Shown here: positions 27,701 through 34,060 of the stretch, one piece after another
How positions within the stretch are numbered: position 1 is the stretch's first letter
How the letters are laid out: every line of letters starts with the position of its first letter
Assembly (NCBI GenBank): GCA_034231615.1
Contig: CM067299.1
Span: 10,622,122-10,686,121 of the forward strand
Length of the DNA stretch: 64,000 bases
Reading direction: 5' to 3'
From: Meghimatium bilineatum
Lineage: Eukaryota; Mollusca; Gastropoda; Stylommatophora; Philomycidae
Notes under the pieces: model-generated
What the model saw: only the letters and a program-made list of their open reading frames with translations
Told to the model about the DNA's origin: nothing
Databases searched by the model: none
Position numbers and translations under genes: made by a program

Positions 27701-30227
27701 ATCATCCATGGATCATGGGATTGTCTAACAGCAGATGAACAGAATCTCTGTTGGAGTGAATACATTTGATCACAGTCTCAAACTAATGAATAAAGATTCC
27801 TTATCCAGAAAAATTCTCTCCTAGAGTTTAATGTAGGCATATATGCATGTCGATATGGCTCAAATCATAAAGATATTGAAGTGTTTTTTTATACTAGAGG
27901 AAACTTAAGCAAAATATAATTTTACATTAAAGCAATGTTAATTGATTATTTACTAATCTGATGATTTGAAGAGTTACCTTCAAGTAATATCAGTGGCACA
28001 TCTGTGTTTGTTCTCAAACTCATGCTAATTATCAGGATATATTCCAGAGAACAGAATGCCTTATTTCATGGTTTACAGCTTGGGTATGATAAATGTGACT
28101 TTAAACTTGACACATCCATCTTAAGCATGGCTATTGGATCACTGTTACCCATTGGATCTGACAGTCAACTCCGCCCCCAAAACCCTCCTAGTCATCTTCT
28201 TTGATATGCATGACAGCTAAAAATGTTGCCATCCTTTCCTCCCTTTTCAGGCATGAAAAACACAGGAAGTCATTGATGCTGGAACCTATTGTATTTTTTA
28301 TGACTTGATAATTTAAAGAACAATATAATTTCATTATGTTTTCAAACTTTGAATGATATCATTAGACATACCATAGTCACAAATAATTATTGTTGTTCAT
28401 AAATTGATTATCATCTTGACAGAGATAAGAGCTGGCTACCAAATATAACTCTAACCCAGCATGCTTTAAAAGATCAACTGCCAAAACTGCCTCCACCCAT
28501 CTCCTCATTTAAAACTCAGGGAGTTACGTAAGTTGGGTATTTGTGAAAGACGTGTGAATGATTGCATTGATGTGTATACTTTAGCTATAACAACTATCAT
28601 TGTTAAACTAGAACAGATGAAACTCACTCATAAAAGTAAATATTGCCAGTACATTGAACAGACAGAAATTAGAGAAGTAAATGCTTTTGAAAACCTTGGT
28701 TCATACTTATGCAATGATGGAACTCTCCATAAAAGAAGTTGAGATCTGATTAGAGACAGCTTATCTCTCATGCAGAATGTCTGCAGGTCTCACTAATGGC
28801 CCACCAGACAAACCACTCATTCAAAGGTAAACCTTAGTAGATGATGTGCCTATATATTGAGGCTTCCTTTGTGGTAGTTTCATAGCACATCATTTATACT
28901 TCTTCAATGTTCATTCTCAAACTCCCGCTGGACCTCTCTTGCAAGAGGACCATGGTCCTACTAGATTTCCAGCAGGATGTAGTCCAGAGAATGGAAATAC
29001 ACAGTGTCACCGTTCTATTTGCGCCATTGGCCTGAGACATCCATCTTTTGTAGGATCTATACACTTATGCTTTTCATGCCTTTTTAATGTGTTTTATGCA
29101 TTGTTATTTGTATATACTTGTGTACACCCTGTCTTTGGGAGTCAGATATGTGCTGCACTCATCTGGTCAAAAGAAATATAAATGCTTATGATCGAGCAAA
29201 CATAGAGAAATCAGTTCATGTTTACGTAACTACTTCTTTTTTGTAGAAGTCAGGGTGAAGACCACTGTCTTCTCCAGTTCAGAGTGGCTGCCCCATAGCT
29301 TTTGCCTCAAGTCTGTATCATCTAGCCAGGTCTGCTGTCTCTGATCTTTTCAGATGTCAATGTTTCAGATGCCTATGGTTTTTTTCTTTTGGTGTGCTAC
29401 AGTGTCCCACTCATGTGACTACCTGGGACTGGACTTCTAGTTCAGAGTGCAAAGAATAGGGCACTGTTTTTCCAGGCATGTGGAACGGGCAACTAAGAGA
29501 AGTAGGGGGATGGGCCGACAACCTGTTACTTGCGAAAAATCTCTGCCAAGATCCTGTCTCAATTTCTAACTTTTGTCTTCTGTTCAATAATCCCCACGGA
29601 TGATGAAGAGACAGACCTGTGAGAATTGCACCATTTTCTTTTTGTGACAGACTCCTTGGTGACGTGTAATGCTAGATGTGCTATCACCTTTAGTGTCAAC
29701 AAATCTGACAGAAGAATGATGAGATAGTTGGCCCAGAAGTGTGTCCTGTGCTCTTGGCATGACATGATAATCCTAGCATTCTGGCACATTTGAATGCCTC
29801 CCTTCAGTTACTAAACATGCATCCATACACCTCCCTTACACAATCATACCCTTGAGACAACCTTATATGTCTGGGTATTGCCTCGGATACACATCTGAGA
29901 AACCTGTGCTTTTGTCCGAAAGGCTGTCAAGAGCTACCTGCTCACATTATCTCATTACTATTAGGGCCATCAACAAATTGGTATGGACTGACAAAATATT
30001 TATGTAATAACTTTTCACTTTATACAGTAACTATTGCAAATTATATTCCATGTATGGTTTTTAAGTGCTCTGTGATTTCATGCAACAGATTTACAGTGCT
30101 AGAGAAGAAAAAACCAATAGGCAAGGATATACCCAGCAGTTCCAGGGCATGGGAGGAGGAAGGAGCTACAGGGGCTACAAGTAAACAAGAACCAGCTGTC
30201 GACTACTTTGATTTTACCTCAATTTAA
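912..30227 (+). CDS. NFX1: NFX1 (NF-X1 type zinc-finger protein), 3' part, 14 exons
   Basis: Joined exons (912-1120, 4329-4460, 6530-6612, 9416-9524, 11319-11438, 14427-14506, 18244-18348, 20479-20604, 21158-21333, 22149-22283, 24404-24470, 25623-25768, 28423-28527, 30089-30227) keep one open frame of about 576 codons; every junction has AG/GT borders and matching phase. The product shows repeated NF-X1 fingers (Cys-x-x-His-x-Cys-x3-Cys-His patterns) over roughly residues 1-335, a linker, an R3H domain near residues 450-495 and a tail ending [12 protein letters not shown]. The order matches vertebrate NFX1 and Drosophila shuttle craft. The family comprises nuclear, nucleic-acid-binding regulators; human NFX1 binds the X-box of MHC class II promoters and has a RING-type finger that would lie upstream of this window. 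Full-length human NFX1 is about 1,120 residues, so roughly half is present. NFXL1 is the alternative, but the R3H domain and tail favour NFX1. Confidence 0.95.
1152..1262 (+). repeat. 22-bp tandem repeat (TGACCACACATCTCACCATG type)
   Basis: About five head-to-tail copies; a second block of the same unit is at 1676-1765. The region between (1262-1675) therefore looks like an insertion into an older array. Confidence 0.85.
1210..1450 (-). pseudogene. Non-LTR retrotransposon C-terminal fragment
   Basis: The minus strand reads [20 protein letters not shown], close to the end of the RNase H-bearing element near 41050-41110 (EHIWECPP...). Only the last part of the element remains. Confidence 0.5.
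1533..1675 (+). repeat. Hairpin-type dispersed repeat (family E)
   Basis: It contains tagatgacgtgcc and, about 45 bp later, ggcatgtcatcta, an imperfect inverted repeat, followed by ccattggtgagacccacaga. Related copies: 3795-3920, 9722-9880 (minus), 28785-28895 (minus), 46727-46872 and a partial one at 52195-52235. Confidence 0.75.
2407..3100. mobile_element. TTAA-flanked DNA transposon remnant (piggyBac-like MITE)
   Basis: It is bounded by TTAA at 2407-2410 and 3097-3100. The inner ends are imperfect inverted repeats: cattcacctagctgg on the left; cctttagcaagctgg read inward from the right. No transposase is visible. Its right third (2880-3100) is similar to the right end of 44065-44958. Confidence 0.6.
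3558..3752 (+). repeat. 75-bp tandem repeat, about 2.6 copies
   Basis: The unit contains aggtttctctagacc, ttacttcataccca and cagaagcgtacaatgggg. It lies in the second NFX1 intron of the window region. Confidence 0.85.
3920..5550. other. NFX1 intron sequence around exon b, little recognisable
   Basis: Apart from exon 4329-4460, I see only a ~30-bp triplet (gtcaggctctgtgccagaag type, 4505-4580), a tRNA-like scrap near 5230-5290 and a short direct repeat (gataataagtagattaat, 5388-5445). Confidence 0.5.
4329..4460 (+). CDS. NFX1: NFX1 exon b
   Basis: The acceptor is ttgcttag before 4329 and the donor is gtaaat at 4461. Two bases complete a Ser codon from the previous exon, and one base is left over. 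It encodes [17 protein letters not shown], then a [12 protein letters not shown] segment. A gtaaca donor at 4448 is possible, but only 4461 gives the phase needed to join 6530. Confidence 0.92.
5555..6320. repeat. Two copies of a ~200-bp dispersed repeat (family C)
   Basis: 5565-5790 and 6115-6315 share catgataycatggttgctgg, cgaatcttagtttcca, ggctggactaa and ccatctccac. The spacer at 5845-5880 is the reverse complement of a LINE 3' tail also present at 56768-56795. Confidence 0.7.
6530..6612 (+). CDS. NFX1: NFX1 exon c
   Basis: The acceptor is tgaaacag before 6530 and the donor is gtaagt at 6613. It encodes [18 protein letters not shown] followed by SDSCCV, an NF-X1 finger core. It leaves the frame at phase 0. 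Confidence 0.94.
6671..6712 (+). repeat. (TA)n(CA)n microsatellite
   Basis: Simple dinucleotide run, read directly from the sequence. Confidence 0.95.
6763..8744. mobile_element. 1,982-bp TA-flanked terminal-inverted-repeat element, non-autonomous
   Basis: The left end is TA then ccgttaaattccgtgtataa; the right end, reverse-complemented, is ccgttaaattctgaatataa followed by TA. It sits inside a small host tandem repeat (tgtaatgtgcggtgagtac appears on both sides). No transposase ORF was recognised. An internal segment (about 7690-7790) is repeated near 8120-8220. TA flanks and CCG ends suggest the Tc1/mariner/pogo group, but this is not proven. Confidence 0.7.
8803..9342 (+). repeat. 23-bp minisatellite, about 24 copies
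   Basis: The unit is tttttgatgtacttatgatatgc, with a ...gatctgc variant dominating the right half. It ends about 70 bp before the acceptor of NFX1 exon 9416-9524. Confidence 0.95.
9416..9524 (+). CDS. NFX1: NFX1 exon d
   Basis: The acceptor is gtttgacag before 9416 and the donor is gtaagt at 9525. It encodes [20 protein letters not shown] and CHRGNCKRC, a textbook NF-X1 finger. The exon starts about 70 bp after the end of a 23-bp tandem array. Confidence 0.95.
9881..10914. other. NFX1 intron, nothing recognised
   Basis: Unique-looking AT-rich sequence with no ORF similarity or repeat that I could place. Confidence 0.5.
10915..11075 (+). repeat. Dispersed repeat shared with 34060-34150 and 62420-62610
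   Basis: Common blocks: tgtacttactgcagcaaaactgaaatcc, aatgaagttttgttaatca and ttgatgtttcgacca...ggtctttat. The last block resembles the conserved end of some retroelements, but the class is undetermined. Confidence 0.6.
11319..11438 (+). CDS. NFX1: NFX1 exon e
   Basis: The acceptor is attgtaag before 11319 and the donor is gtatga at 11439. It encodes [20 protein letters not shown] then [17 protein letters not shown], matching the family's CxCG...[11 protein letters not shown] block. Confidence 0.95.
11551..11705 (+). repeat. ~51-bp tandem repeat, 3 copies
   Basis: The unit contains gatcgttagattcaatcata and gcaggtttattggtttatgcagaagat. Confidence 0.9.
11912..12045 (+). repeat. 45-bp tandem repeat, 3 near-identical copies
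   Basis: The unit contains ggaaataaacccacagacat and atatgttgtcatgtatactt. The near identity suggests recent expansion. Confidence 0.95.
12100..12302 (-). pseudogene. Non-LTR retrotransposon fragment (zinc-finger-tailed family)
   Basis: The minus strand reads [20 protein letters not shown] then [18 protein letters not shown], matching the same segment of the copy at 52990-53640. Confidence 0.6.
12345..13440 (+). repeat. 44-bp minisatellite, about 25 copies
   Basis: The unit is catgcaacattttgtgcaac + cattacattaactacttact + atct, with shortened variants (28 bp lacking the aacatttt part; 41 bp with cctct). The variants alternate in an ordered way, giving higher-order structure. All open reading frames here are by-products. 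Confidence 0.95.
13700..14175 (+). repeat. 54-bp minisatellite, about 9 copies
   Basis: The unit starts tataagaaaacaagaagagg and continues actgtgtgcagacatacatc. At 54 bp it keeps frame, so both strands are open for more than 130 codons by chance. Copies are nearly identical. Confidence 0.95.
14313..14458 (+). repeat. ~50-bp tandem duplication spanning the exon f acceptor
   Basis: 14361-14408 and 14411-14458 match (tatatattNtNtcagtt, gtca[c/t]NtctgtcacNttgatgatg). A third, more decayed copy precedes them. The middle copy carries its own tgtcag acceptor at 14371-14376. Confidence 0.85.
14427..14506 (+). CDS. NFX1: NFX1 exon f
   Basis: The acceptor is tttatcag before 14427 and the donor is gtaagc at 14507. 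It encodes [20 protein letters not shown] then MCMGGHM, equivalent to the CPPC...K-x-CMGKH segment of NFX1. The acceptor and first half of the exon are duplicated in degenerate form 50 bp upstream (14361-14408). Confidence 0.93.
14560..15040. other. NFX1 intron, nothing firm
   Basis: A tRNA-like B-box scrap near 14795-14825; otherwise no feature. Confidence 0.4.
15048..15150 (+). repeat. 24-bp tandem repeat, about 4 copies
   Basis: The unit is cctccatctccacgtgtttc + tata. Confidence 0.9.
15500..15562 (+). repeat. tRNA-like SINE head, degenerate
   Basis: A box A-like tgtagctgaattgataagagc and a box B-like gggttcaaatc lie about 35 bp apart. It is not a real tRNA, since the cloverleaf is broken. 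Similar tRNA-like heads occur near 5230-5290, 20985-21040, 27475-27535 (minus), 34365-34440 (minus) and 49800-49870. Confidence 0.5.
15840..16725 (-). pseudogene. Non-LTR retrotransposon 3' half (family with [12 protein letters not shown] tail)
   Basis: The minus strand reads [20 protein letters not shown] (reverse-transcriptase catalytic block, DD kept), then broken frames to [20 protein letters not shown]. The same tail is at 19265-19455 (plus) and, expanded into a minisatellite, at 30770-32300 (minus). Confidence 0.75.
16690..17330 (+). pseudogene. Non-LTR retrotransposon C-terminal fragment
   Basis: The plus strand reads [20 protein letters not shown] then, with frameshifts and stops, [17 protein letters not shown]. 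This is the usual order after the RT domain. It starts where the opposite-strand fragment at 15840-16725 begins, so the two abut head to head. Confidence 0.75.
17767..17830 (+). mobile_element. Solo end of the TTAA element family
   Basis: TTAA followed by cctttagcacgctagttta, the same end as 2407-3100 and 44065-44958. No partner end was found. A second solo end is at 20665 (TTAA cctttagcatgcc). Confidence 0.45.
17831..18243. other. NFX1 intron before exon g
   Basis: It includes a LINE-like tail fragment at about 18060-18140 ([16 protein letters not shown]), the usual R-G-L-x-x-W ending of several elements here. Low confidence. Confidence 0.4.
18244..18348 (+). CDS. NFX1: NFX1 exon g
   Basis: The acceptor is tgtggacag before 18244 and the donor is gtaaga at 18349; both phases are 0. 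It encodes [15 protein letters not shown] and then [16 protein letters not shown], an NF-X1 finger. Confidence 0.95.
18661..18682 (+). repeat. Poly-C run
   Basis: About 18 consecutive C. The length may be unreliable in assembly. Confidence 0.9.
18965..19165 (+). pseudogene. Non-LTR retrotransposon 3' end (IKEW family)
   Basis: The plus strand reads [20 protein letters not shown] then [20 protein letters not shown] and SVALLRP. It is the same family as the larger copy at 50890-52010. Confidence 0.8.
19265..19455 (+). pseudogene. Non-LTR retrotransposon 3' end ([12 protein letters not shown] family)
   Basis: The plus strand reads [20 protein letters not shown] then [20 protein letters not shown]. 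It shows the intact form of the motif that became a 42-bp minisatellite at 30865-32150. Confidence 0.8.
19806..19978 (+). repeat. 18-bp degenerate tandem repeat
   Basis: The unit is approximately agctgtgagtgtgcatgt, about ten diverged copies. Confidence 0.85.
20083..20240 (+). repeat. 42-bp tandem repeat, 4 copies
   Basis: The unit is caagtctacccagaagtcag + atttcaacacttggttctta + ta. Copies 2-4 are almost identical. Confidence 0.95.
20479..20604 (+). CDS. NFX1: NFX1 exon h
   Basis: The acceptor is tttccag before 20479 and the donor is gtcaga at 20605 (GT with a weak consensus); both phases are 0. It encodes [18 protein letters not shown] then [15 protein letters not shown], the last complete NF-X1 finger. 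Confidence 0.94.
21158..21333 (+). CDS. NFX1: NFX1 exon i
   Basis: The acceptor is actacag before 21158 and the donor is gtaagc at 21334. It encodes [16 protein letters not shown], equivalent to the final Cys-rich CxCGRR block, followed by a Gln/Ser-rich linker ([15 protein letters not shown]) that corresponds to the region between fingers and R3H. Confidence 0.93.
21570..22045 (-). repeat. Dispersed repeat family B, with 47-bp tandem triplication inside
   Basis: It matches 40333-40700 and, inverted, 29440-29790. The head (read on minus) is gcaaagaataaggccactgt with a cgtaggagccaactaagg-like block, related to family A. Inside, 21785-21925 is a 47-bp unit (atcatttgataacagataaa...) in three exact copies, which the sister copies lack. 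Confidence 0.7.
22149..22283 (+). CDS. NFX1: NFX1 exon j
   Basis: The acceptor is tctttcag before 22149 and the donor is gtatgt at 22284. It encodes [20 protein letters not shown] then an acidic helix ending EFLKDYAK, equivalent to the LECDEEC...ERKKRLAEAF segment of vertebrate NFX1. Confidence 0.94.
22655..22812 (+). repeat. ~50-bp tandem repeat, 3 copies
   Basis: The unit contains aaggtatgtctgaaggtccc and actatagtagtaataatgta. Confidence 0.9.
23165..23600 (+). pseudogene. Non-LTR retrotransposon C-terminal fragment
   Basis: The plus strand reads [12 protein letters not shown], then [20 protein letters not shown] and EMLKESN, and ends in a DDDD-coding gatgatgatgat tail. Several frame breaks. 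Confidence 0.7.
23955..24115 (-). repeat. SINE-like family A copy
   Basis: Reverse complement of the family A middle and head: acagcttagctgtgatatct, ctgatacatcc, cttcagcatggc. Confidence 0.7.
24404..24470 (+). CDS. NFX1: NFX1 exon k
   Basis: The acceptor is acttccag before 24404 and the donor is gtgaga at 24471. It encodes [20 protein letters not shown] then KQ, matching the helix before the R3H domain. Confidence 0.93.
24645..24885 (+). repeat. SINE-like family A copy
   Basis: Head attagcaacactgttcaact, middle ctaaagtcggatgtgtcagg, tail ttttcaggagtttgaataca. Confidence 0.75.
24886..25622. other. NFX1 intron, AT-rich, nothing recognised
   Basis: Pyrimidine-rich stretch at 25370-25450; no coding or repeat signature that I can name. 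Confidence 0.45.
25623..25768 (+). CDS. NFX1: NFX1 exon l, R3H domain
   Basis: The acceptor is tcttccag before 25623 and the donor is gtatgc at 25769. It encodes [20 protein letters not shown], then [17 protein letters not shown] and ATAVR. The Arg-x3-His signature (RRFVH) and the YG...S-Y-D-x-E-P-x-R/K-x-V layout identify an R3H single-stranded nucleic-acid-binding domain. Confidence 0.96.
25870..26230 (-). pseudogene. Non-LTR retrotransposon 3' end with zinc-finger tail
   Basis: The minus strand reads [20 protein letters not shown] then [18 protein letters not shown], the decayed C-terminal C2H2 finger of the family seen intact at 56873-57566. The nucleotides also match 53020-53210. Confidence 0.7.
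26410..26740. mobile_element. Internal fragment of the 6763-8744 element family
   Basis: It shares acctgtgtacagaaaat, tatttccgtg, catgtgactcaaagtatataaata and taattaatcc...acaggtctt with 7385-7570. Terminal repeats are missing. Confidence 0.65.
27085..27345 (+). repeat. SINE-like family A copy (best preserved)
   Basis: Head gagcaaagaatagcaacact, block cataaaaggtgactaaggag, middle gaagtcggatgtgtcgggcc, tail gcaggagtttgagaacaaac then agaagaagaa. Confidence 0.8.
27444..27470 (+). repeat. (CT)n microsatellite
   Basis: Simple run next to a tRNA-like sequence on minus (27475-27535). Confidence 0.9.
28000..28245 (-). repeat. SINE-like family A copy
   Basis: Reverse-complement match: tttgttctcaaactc (tail), catggtttacagcttgggta (middle), cctcctagtcatctt (head block). 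Confidence 0.7.
28423..28527 (+). CDS. NFX1: NFX1 exon m
   Basis: The acceptor is cttgacag before 28423 and the donor is gtaagt at 28528. It encodes [20 protein letters not shown] then [14 protein letters not shown]. It is proline-rich and corresponds to the post-R3H linker of NFX1; the evidence is mainly phase and position plus the short PPPI run. Confidence 0.88.
28535..28745 (+). pseudogene. Non-LTR retrotransposon fragment
   Basis: The plus strand reads [20 protein letters not shown] then [20 protein letters not shown], the E-V-x-x-F-x-x-LGS segment after the RT domain. Confidence 0.65.
28897..29050 (-). repeat. SINE-like family D copy
   Basis: cttcttcaatgttcattctc, aaactcccgctgga, agagaatggaaatacac. 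Related copies: 35325-35460, 45745-45905 and 60725-60890 (minus), 35620-35795 (plus). The 3' tail is shared with family A. Confidence 0.75.
29440..29790 (+). repeat. Dispersed repeat family B copy, opposite orientation
   Basis: Head cagagtgcaaagaatagggc then actgtttttccaggcatg. It matches the reverse complement of 21570-22045. Confidence 0.6.
30089..30227 (+). CDS. NFX1: NFX1 terminal exon, stop codon 30225-30227
   Basis: The acceptor is tgcaacag before 30089. It encodes [20 protein letters not shown] and ends [12 protein letters not shown], then TAA. The EP-x-x-DYFD ending also closes vertebrate NFX1, which confirms that this is the true C terminus. Confidence 0.93.
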
Positions 30228-30425
30228 AATTATGGGTTGCATATTTTGTCACTTTAGTTTCGCTTCCTATAAAAGCCTGGGTTACAAATTTGACCTCTTT
30301 TAATTATTTACCGGCTTATTGAAGCATTTTATAGATCACTGCTCATAGTAACGGTTGCAGTCTGAGAAGCAGTTCTATCATTCTTGGAAGTAAAGAGACA
30401 AAGAGTTCCGATTGAATTGTTTAGA

Positions 30426-30431
30426 AATAAA
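30426..30431 (+). promoter_or_regulatory. Candidate NFX1 polyadenylation signal AATAAA
   Basis: This AATAAA lies about 200 bp after the NFX1 stop codon and is the first canonical hexamer seen there. Position is the only support. Confidence 0.5.
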
Positions 30432-30769
30432 TAACAAAGAATTTAAAGACATCATATATCCTTGTGTGAAGTTAAAAATGTGTGCCTGTAGCTTAAAATT
30501 GGTAATATATTATCAGTTGTAGAGAAATGTGAGGCATTTTTGTACTATCAATGTTTCTTACATTCTTTTAAAAAAATGTATGTGAATTGTGTTGGTATGC
30601 TAAAACCATTAAAATTGCGTCAGCTCGGTGGTAGAGTGGTTAGTAGGTCCGTCTAACAAGTACAATGTGCTGGAACTTGCTCGTGGTTAAAAAATTGATT
30701 GTCCACATTGTATTGACTGAATGTATTATATCTATCTATTGTTTTTCCTCTGATTTTGTTGTAAGATTT

Positions 30770-32300
30770 CACATGATTGAATGATGATCCGTTTTTCAGA
30801 TGACAATGTTTGGTCGCTTGATCTGTAATGATATTTTGATGTCTCAGGATGTAACTTCTTCAATCCACCTTTCTTGTCTCCCTCAGCCTCTTGTAACTCC
30901 TTCAATCCACCTTCCTTGTCTCCCTCAGCCTCTTGTAACTCCTTCAATCCACCTTTAGTCTCCCTCAGCCTCTTATAACTCCTTCAATCCAACTTCCTTG
31001 TCTCCCTCAGCCTCTTGTTACTCCTTCAATCCAACTGCCTTGTCTCTCAGCCTCTAGTAACTCCTTTAATCCACCTTCCTTGTCTCCCTCAGCCTCTTGT
31101 AACTCCTTCAATCCACCTTCCTTGTCTCCCTCAGCCTCTTGTTACTCCTTCAATCCACCTTTCTTGTCTCTCTCAGCCTCTTGTAACTCCTTCAATCCAC
31201 CTTTCTTGTCTCCCTCAGCCTCTTGTAACTCCTTCAATCCAACTTCCTTGTCTCTCAGCCTCTTGTAACTCCTTCAATCCACCTTCCTTGTCTCCCTCAG
31301 CCTCTTGTAACTCCTTCAATCCACCTTCCTTGTCTCCCTCAGCCTCTTGTTACTCCTTCAATCCACCTTCCTTGTCTCCCTCAGCCTCTTGTAACTCCTT
31401 CAATCCACCTTCCTTGTCTCCCTCAGCCTCTTGTAACTCCTTCAATCCACCGTCCTTGTCTCCCTCAGCCTCTTGTAACTCCTTCAATCCACCGTCCTTG
31501 TCTCCCTCAGCCTCTTGTTACTCCTTCAATCCACCTTCCTTGTCTCCCTCAGCCTCTTGTAACTCCTTCAATCCACCTTCCTTGTCTCCCTCAGCCTCTT
31601 GTAACTCCTTCAATCCACCTTCCTTGTCTCCCTCAGCCTCTTGTAACTCCTTCATTCCACCTTCCTTGTCTCCCTCAGCCTCTTGTAACTCCTTCAATCC
31701 ACCGTCCTTGTCTCCCTCAGCCTCTTGTAACTCCTTCAATCCACCGTCCTTGTCTCCCTCAGCCTCTTGTAACTCCTTCAATCCACCGTCCTTGTCTCCC
31801 TCAGCCTCTTGTAACTCCTTCAATCCACCGTCCTTGTCTCCCTCAGCCTCTTGTAACTCCTTCAATCCACCGTCCTTGTCTCCCTCAGCCTCTTGTAACT
31901 CCTTCAATCCACCGTCCTTGTCTCCCTCAGCCTCTTGTAACTCCTTCAATCCACCGTCCTTGTCTCCCTCAGCCTCTTGTAACTCCTTCAATCCACCGTC
32001 CTTGTCTCCCTCAGCCTCTTGTAACTCCTTCAATCCACCTTCCTTGTCTCCCTCAGCCTCTTGTAACTCCTTCAATCCACCGTCCTTGTCTCCCTCAGCC
32101 TCTTGTAACTCCTTCAATCCACCGTCCTTGTCTCCCTCAGCCTCTTGGTGTTTCAATTTCCATGCTGTATGCTCTTCGTCAATATCAGGTTATTTTCATT
32201 AAATGGCAGAACCATATCAGTTTATTTTTCAATATATTTGACCACATTGTTCCAATACTTCTTAATCTCTTCATTCCTCACATGATCTCTTCTTATTCTA
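30770..32300 (-). mobile_element. Non-LTR retrotransposon 3' end interrupted by its own expanded motif
   Basis: The flanks 30770-30864 and 32150-32300 match consecutive parts of 15900-16200 (minus-strand LINE tail). In that reference copy the two flanks are separated by only a few dozen bases; here by about 1.3 kb of 42-bp repeats. Confidence 0.75.
30865..32150 (+). repeat. 42-bp minisatellite, about 30 copies
   Basis: The unit is cttccttgtctccctcagcc + tcttgtaactccttcaatcc + ac, with a cct/ccg variant (tccttg/gtccttg). It is 14 codons long, so both strands stay open: plus about 395 codons, minus about 212 (KELQEAEGDKDGGL repeats). Point changes such as gttact create stops on minus, so the peptide frame is not maintained. 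Confidence 0.97.
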
Positions 32301-32340
32301 TGTACAGTATATACTTCATGTAGAAAAAAAAGAACAAATA

Positions 32341-32440
32341 TTTTGTGGGCAGATCCACTTTATGATGATACTTTTGTGGGCAGATCCCACTTTATGATGA
32401 TACTTTTGTGGGCAGATCCCACTTTATGATGATACTTTTG
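32341..32440 (+). repeat. 32-bp tandem repeat, 3 copies
   Basis: The unit is ttttgtgggcagatcccact + ttatgatgatac. Confidence 0.95.
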
Positions 32441-32704
32441 GTGACATGCAGGTTTAATGTTTGTAAACGTTCTTGTCAATTAGTGTTTATTATAATAAAT
32501 TAGTGACGATGACACAGTAAGAAACAATATGTTACGAGCAACCGTTTCAACACTTCATAAACAGTTTGTTAAAATATTTTCAATAGTTTTGTTGTGTCTA
32601 CTTCTTTATCTCTATTTCATGTCTAGCTCTTTATGTCTCTAGATGAGTGCTGACCGCAAAGTAACCATGTACGGACATAATCATGGATAAACTGTGTGTT
32701 GTCA

Positions 32705-33115
32705 TTAATATTCACTATAATTGTTGACGTAGAACACATTTTTATCTTCATTACTTTGTTGCCTTTCAACGTCAGAGGTAGAAGAGTTTTCTAGAAATGA
32801 GGCCCTCGTGTGTGCTACGTATATTGTGGAATTTGTAGTTTCTTTTATTTTGGTGGTCCATAATTTTTGCGGTCGGCCTCTAGGTTTGCTTTCACTGTAT
32901 CTGTGTAGCATAGCTTGTTGTGGTATGCTGTATGATGGTAGTCTGCTGAAGTGTGCAAACCATTTAATATTTTGTATCTTAATATATTCCAAGATTTGGG
33001 TGGTGCCGGTTCTGTATCTAATATCCTCATTCTGTCACTTAGTGATATCCCATAGGATTCAGCGCAAACATGCCATTTCAGCCGTCACAAGTTTACGTTT
33101 GTCTTGTGCTGTTGT
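32705..33115 (-). pseudogene. Non-LTR retrotransposon C-terminal fragment
   Basis: The minus strand reads IKWFAHFSRLPSYSIPQQAM then HRYSESKPRGRPQKLWTTKI and VAHTRASFLENSSTSDVERQ; frameshifted upstream. Confidence 0.8.
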
Positions 33116-34060
33116 TCTATGTAATAATAATAATTGCACATTAAAAATATTCCTCCCTCCTCCCCCTCCATGTGTTCTGCTAAGAAAAAATGCACCCAGA
33201 TTAAAAGCACTAATTATTTTTTTAAACCATAATCATCAAACTCACAACATCTGTGCTTGTGCACACCAGTTGTACATTGTTGCAATATGAATTGTCATAT
33301 GAATATAATGTCTTGGTCATGCAAACTCATTGGCGGGCAGTTTTGTGGCACATTACTGAGAAGAAATTGGGTCGACCTACTGTAGTGATTAATTTAATAC
33401 AGTGAAGGAGACGATGCTTGATGCAATGATATGCAAAAAAAATGAATGATAAAAATGGAGATGACCAAGAGTGGGGAGAAAGTGTCTGGAAAGATAAGAA
33501 AATCTACACCTGACTGGGCCTTTGAGTCTGCATAATCTTGGATGGCTGTTGGAGCAGAGAGGGGGACACTTATGGAAATGTCCTGTGTGCCACAATGCTA
33601 GATTTTAATCAAGAACTGTCATAACACCCATTGTTTTTTGTGGCATATTTTAACTAAGCAAATTATATTTTTGATTAATTACATTTTTTATATTGTTTTT
33701 TTGTGTGACTGTACATGACCTTTATCATCATTCATTTCTATTGTCTGGTAGTGGACATTTGTTGCTTGTTCTCATATTGTCACTATCTTTTTATCCATTT
33801 TTTTAATTGAAGAACTACCACGTTCATGAGCATTCTGTGCTAAAAAGCATTTGTATTCACTGTTACACCATGAAGATTATGCACAAAGTGATCTGCAGTT
33901 TAAAAAAAACATTTTTCTAGTTTGATTATTGTATCTAATTTTGTAGATAAATGAATGTAGTTATAAATCAAATAGGACTCATTTGATGCTACTAGCAATT
34001 GTCAGTCTGTGTGGCGGAAGGGTTAGTGACACAATCTTATAGTCTAAGTTCACACTCAAT
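33116..34060. other. Intergenic, nothing recognised
   Basis: AT-rich; a tRNA-like scrap near 34000-34060. Confidence 0.45.

Noticed and set aside
30623..30690. Possible tRNA gene (ggtggtagagtggttag...)
   Set aside because: Box A-like only; no acceptor-stem pairing and no proper anticodon arm. Probably a SINE head scrap.
31518..32156. An undescribed repetitive secreted or structural protein gene
   Set aside because: No signal peptide, no flanking exons, and variant pattern shows no selection on the reading frame.
31015..32202. 395-codon plus-strand ORF of SASCNSFNPPSLSP repeats, and the 212-codon minus-strand KELQEAEGDKDGGL ORF that looks like a coiled coil
   Set aside because: Both are forced by a 42-bp tandem unit with no stop. 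The minus frame is broken by single-base variants, and the flanks are a LINE tail.
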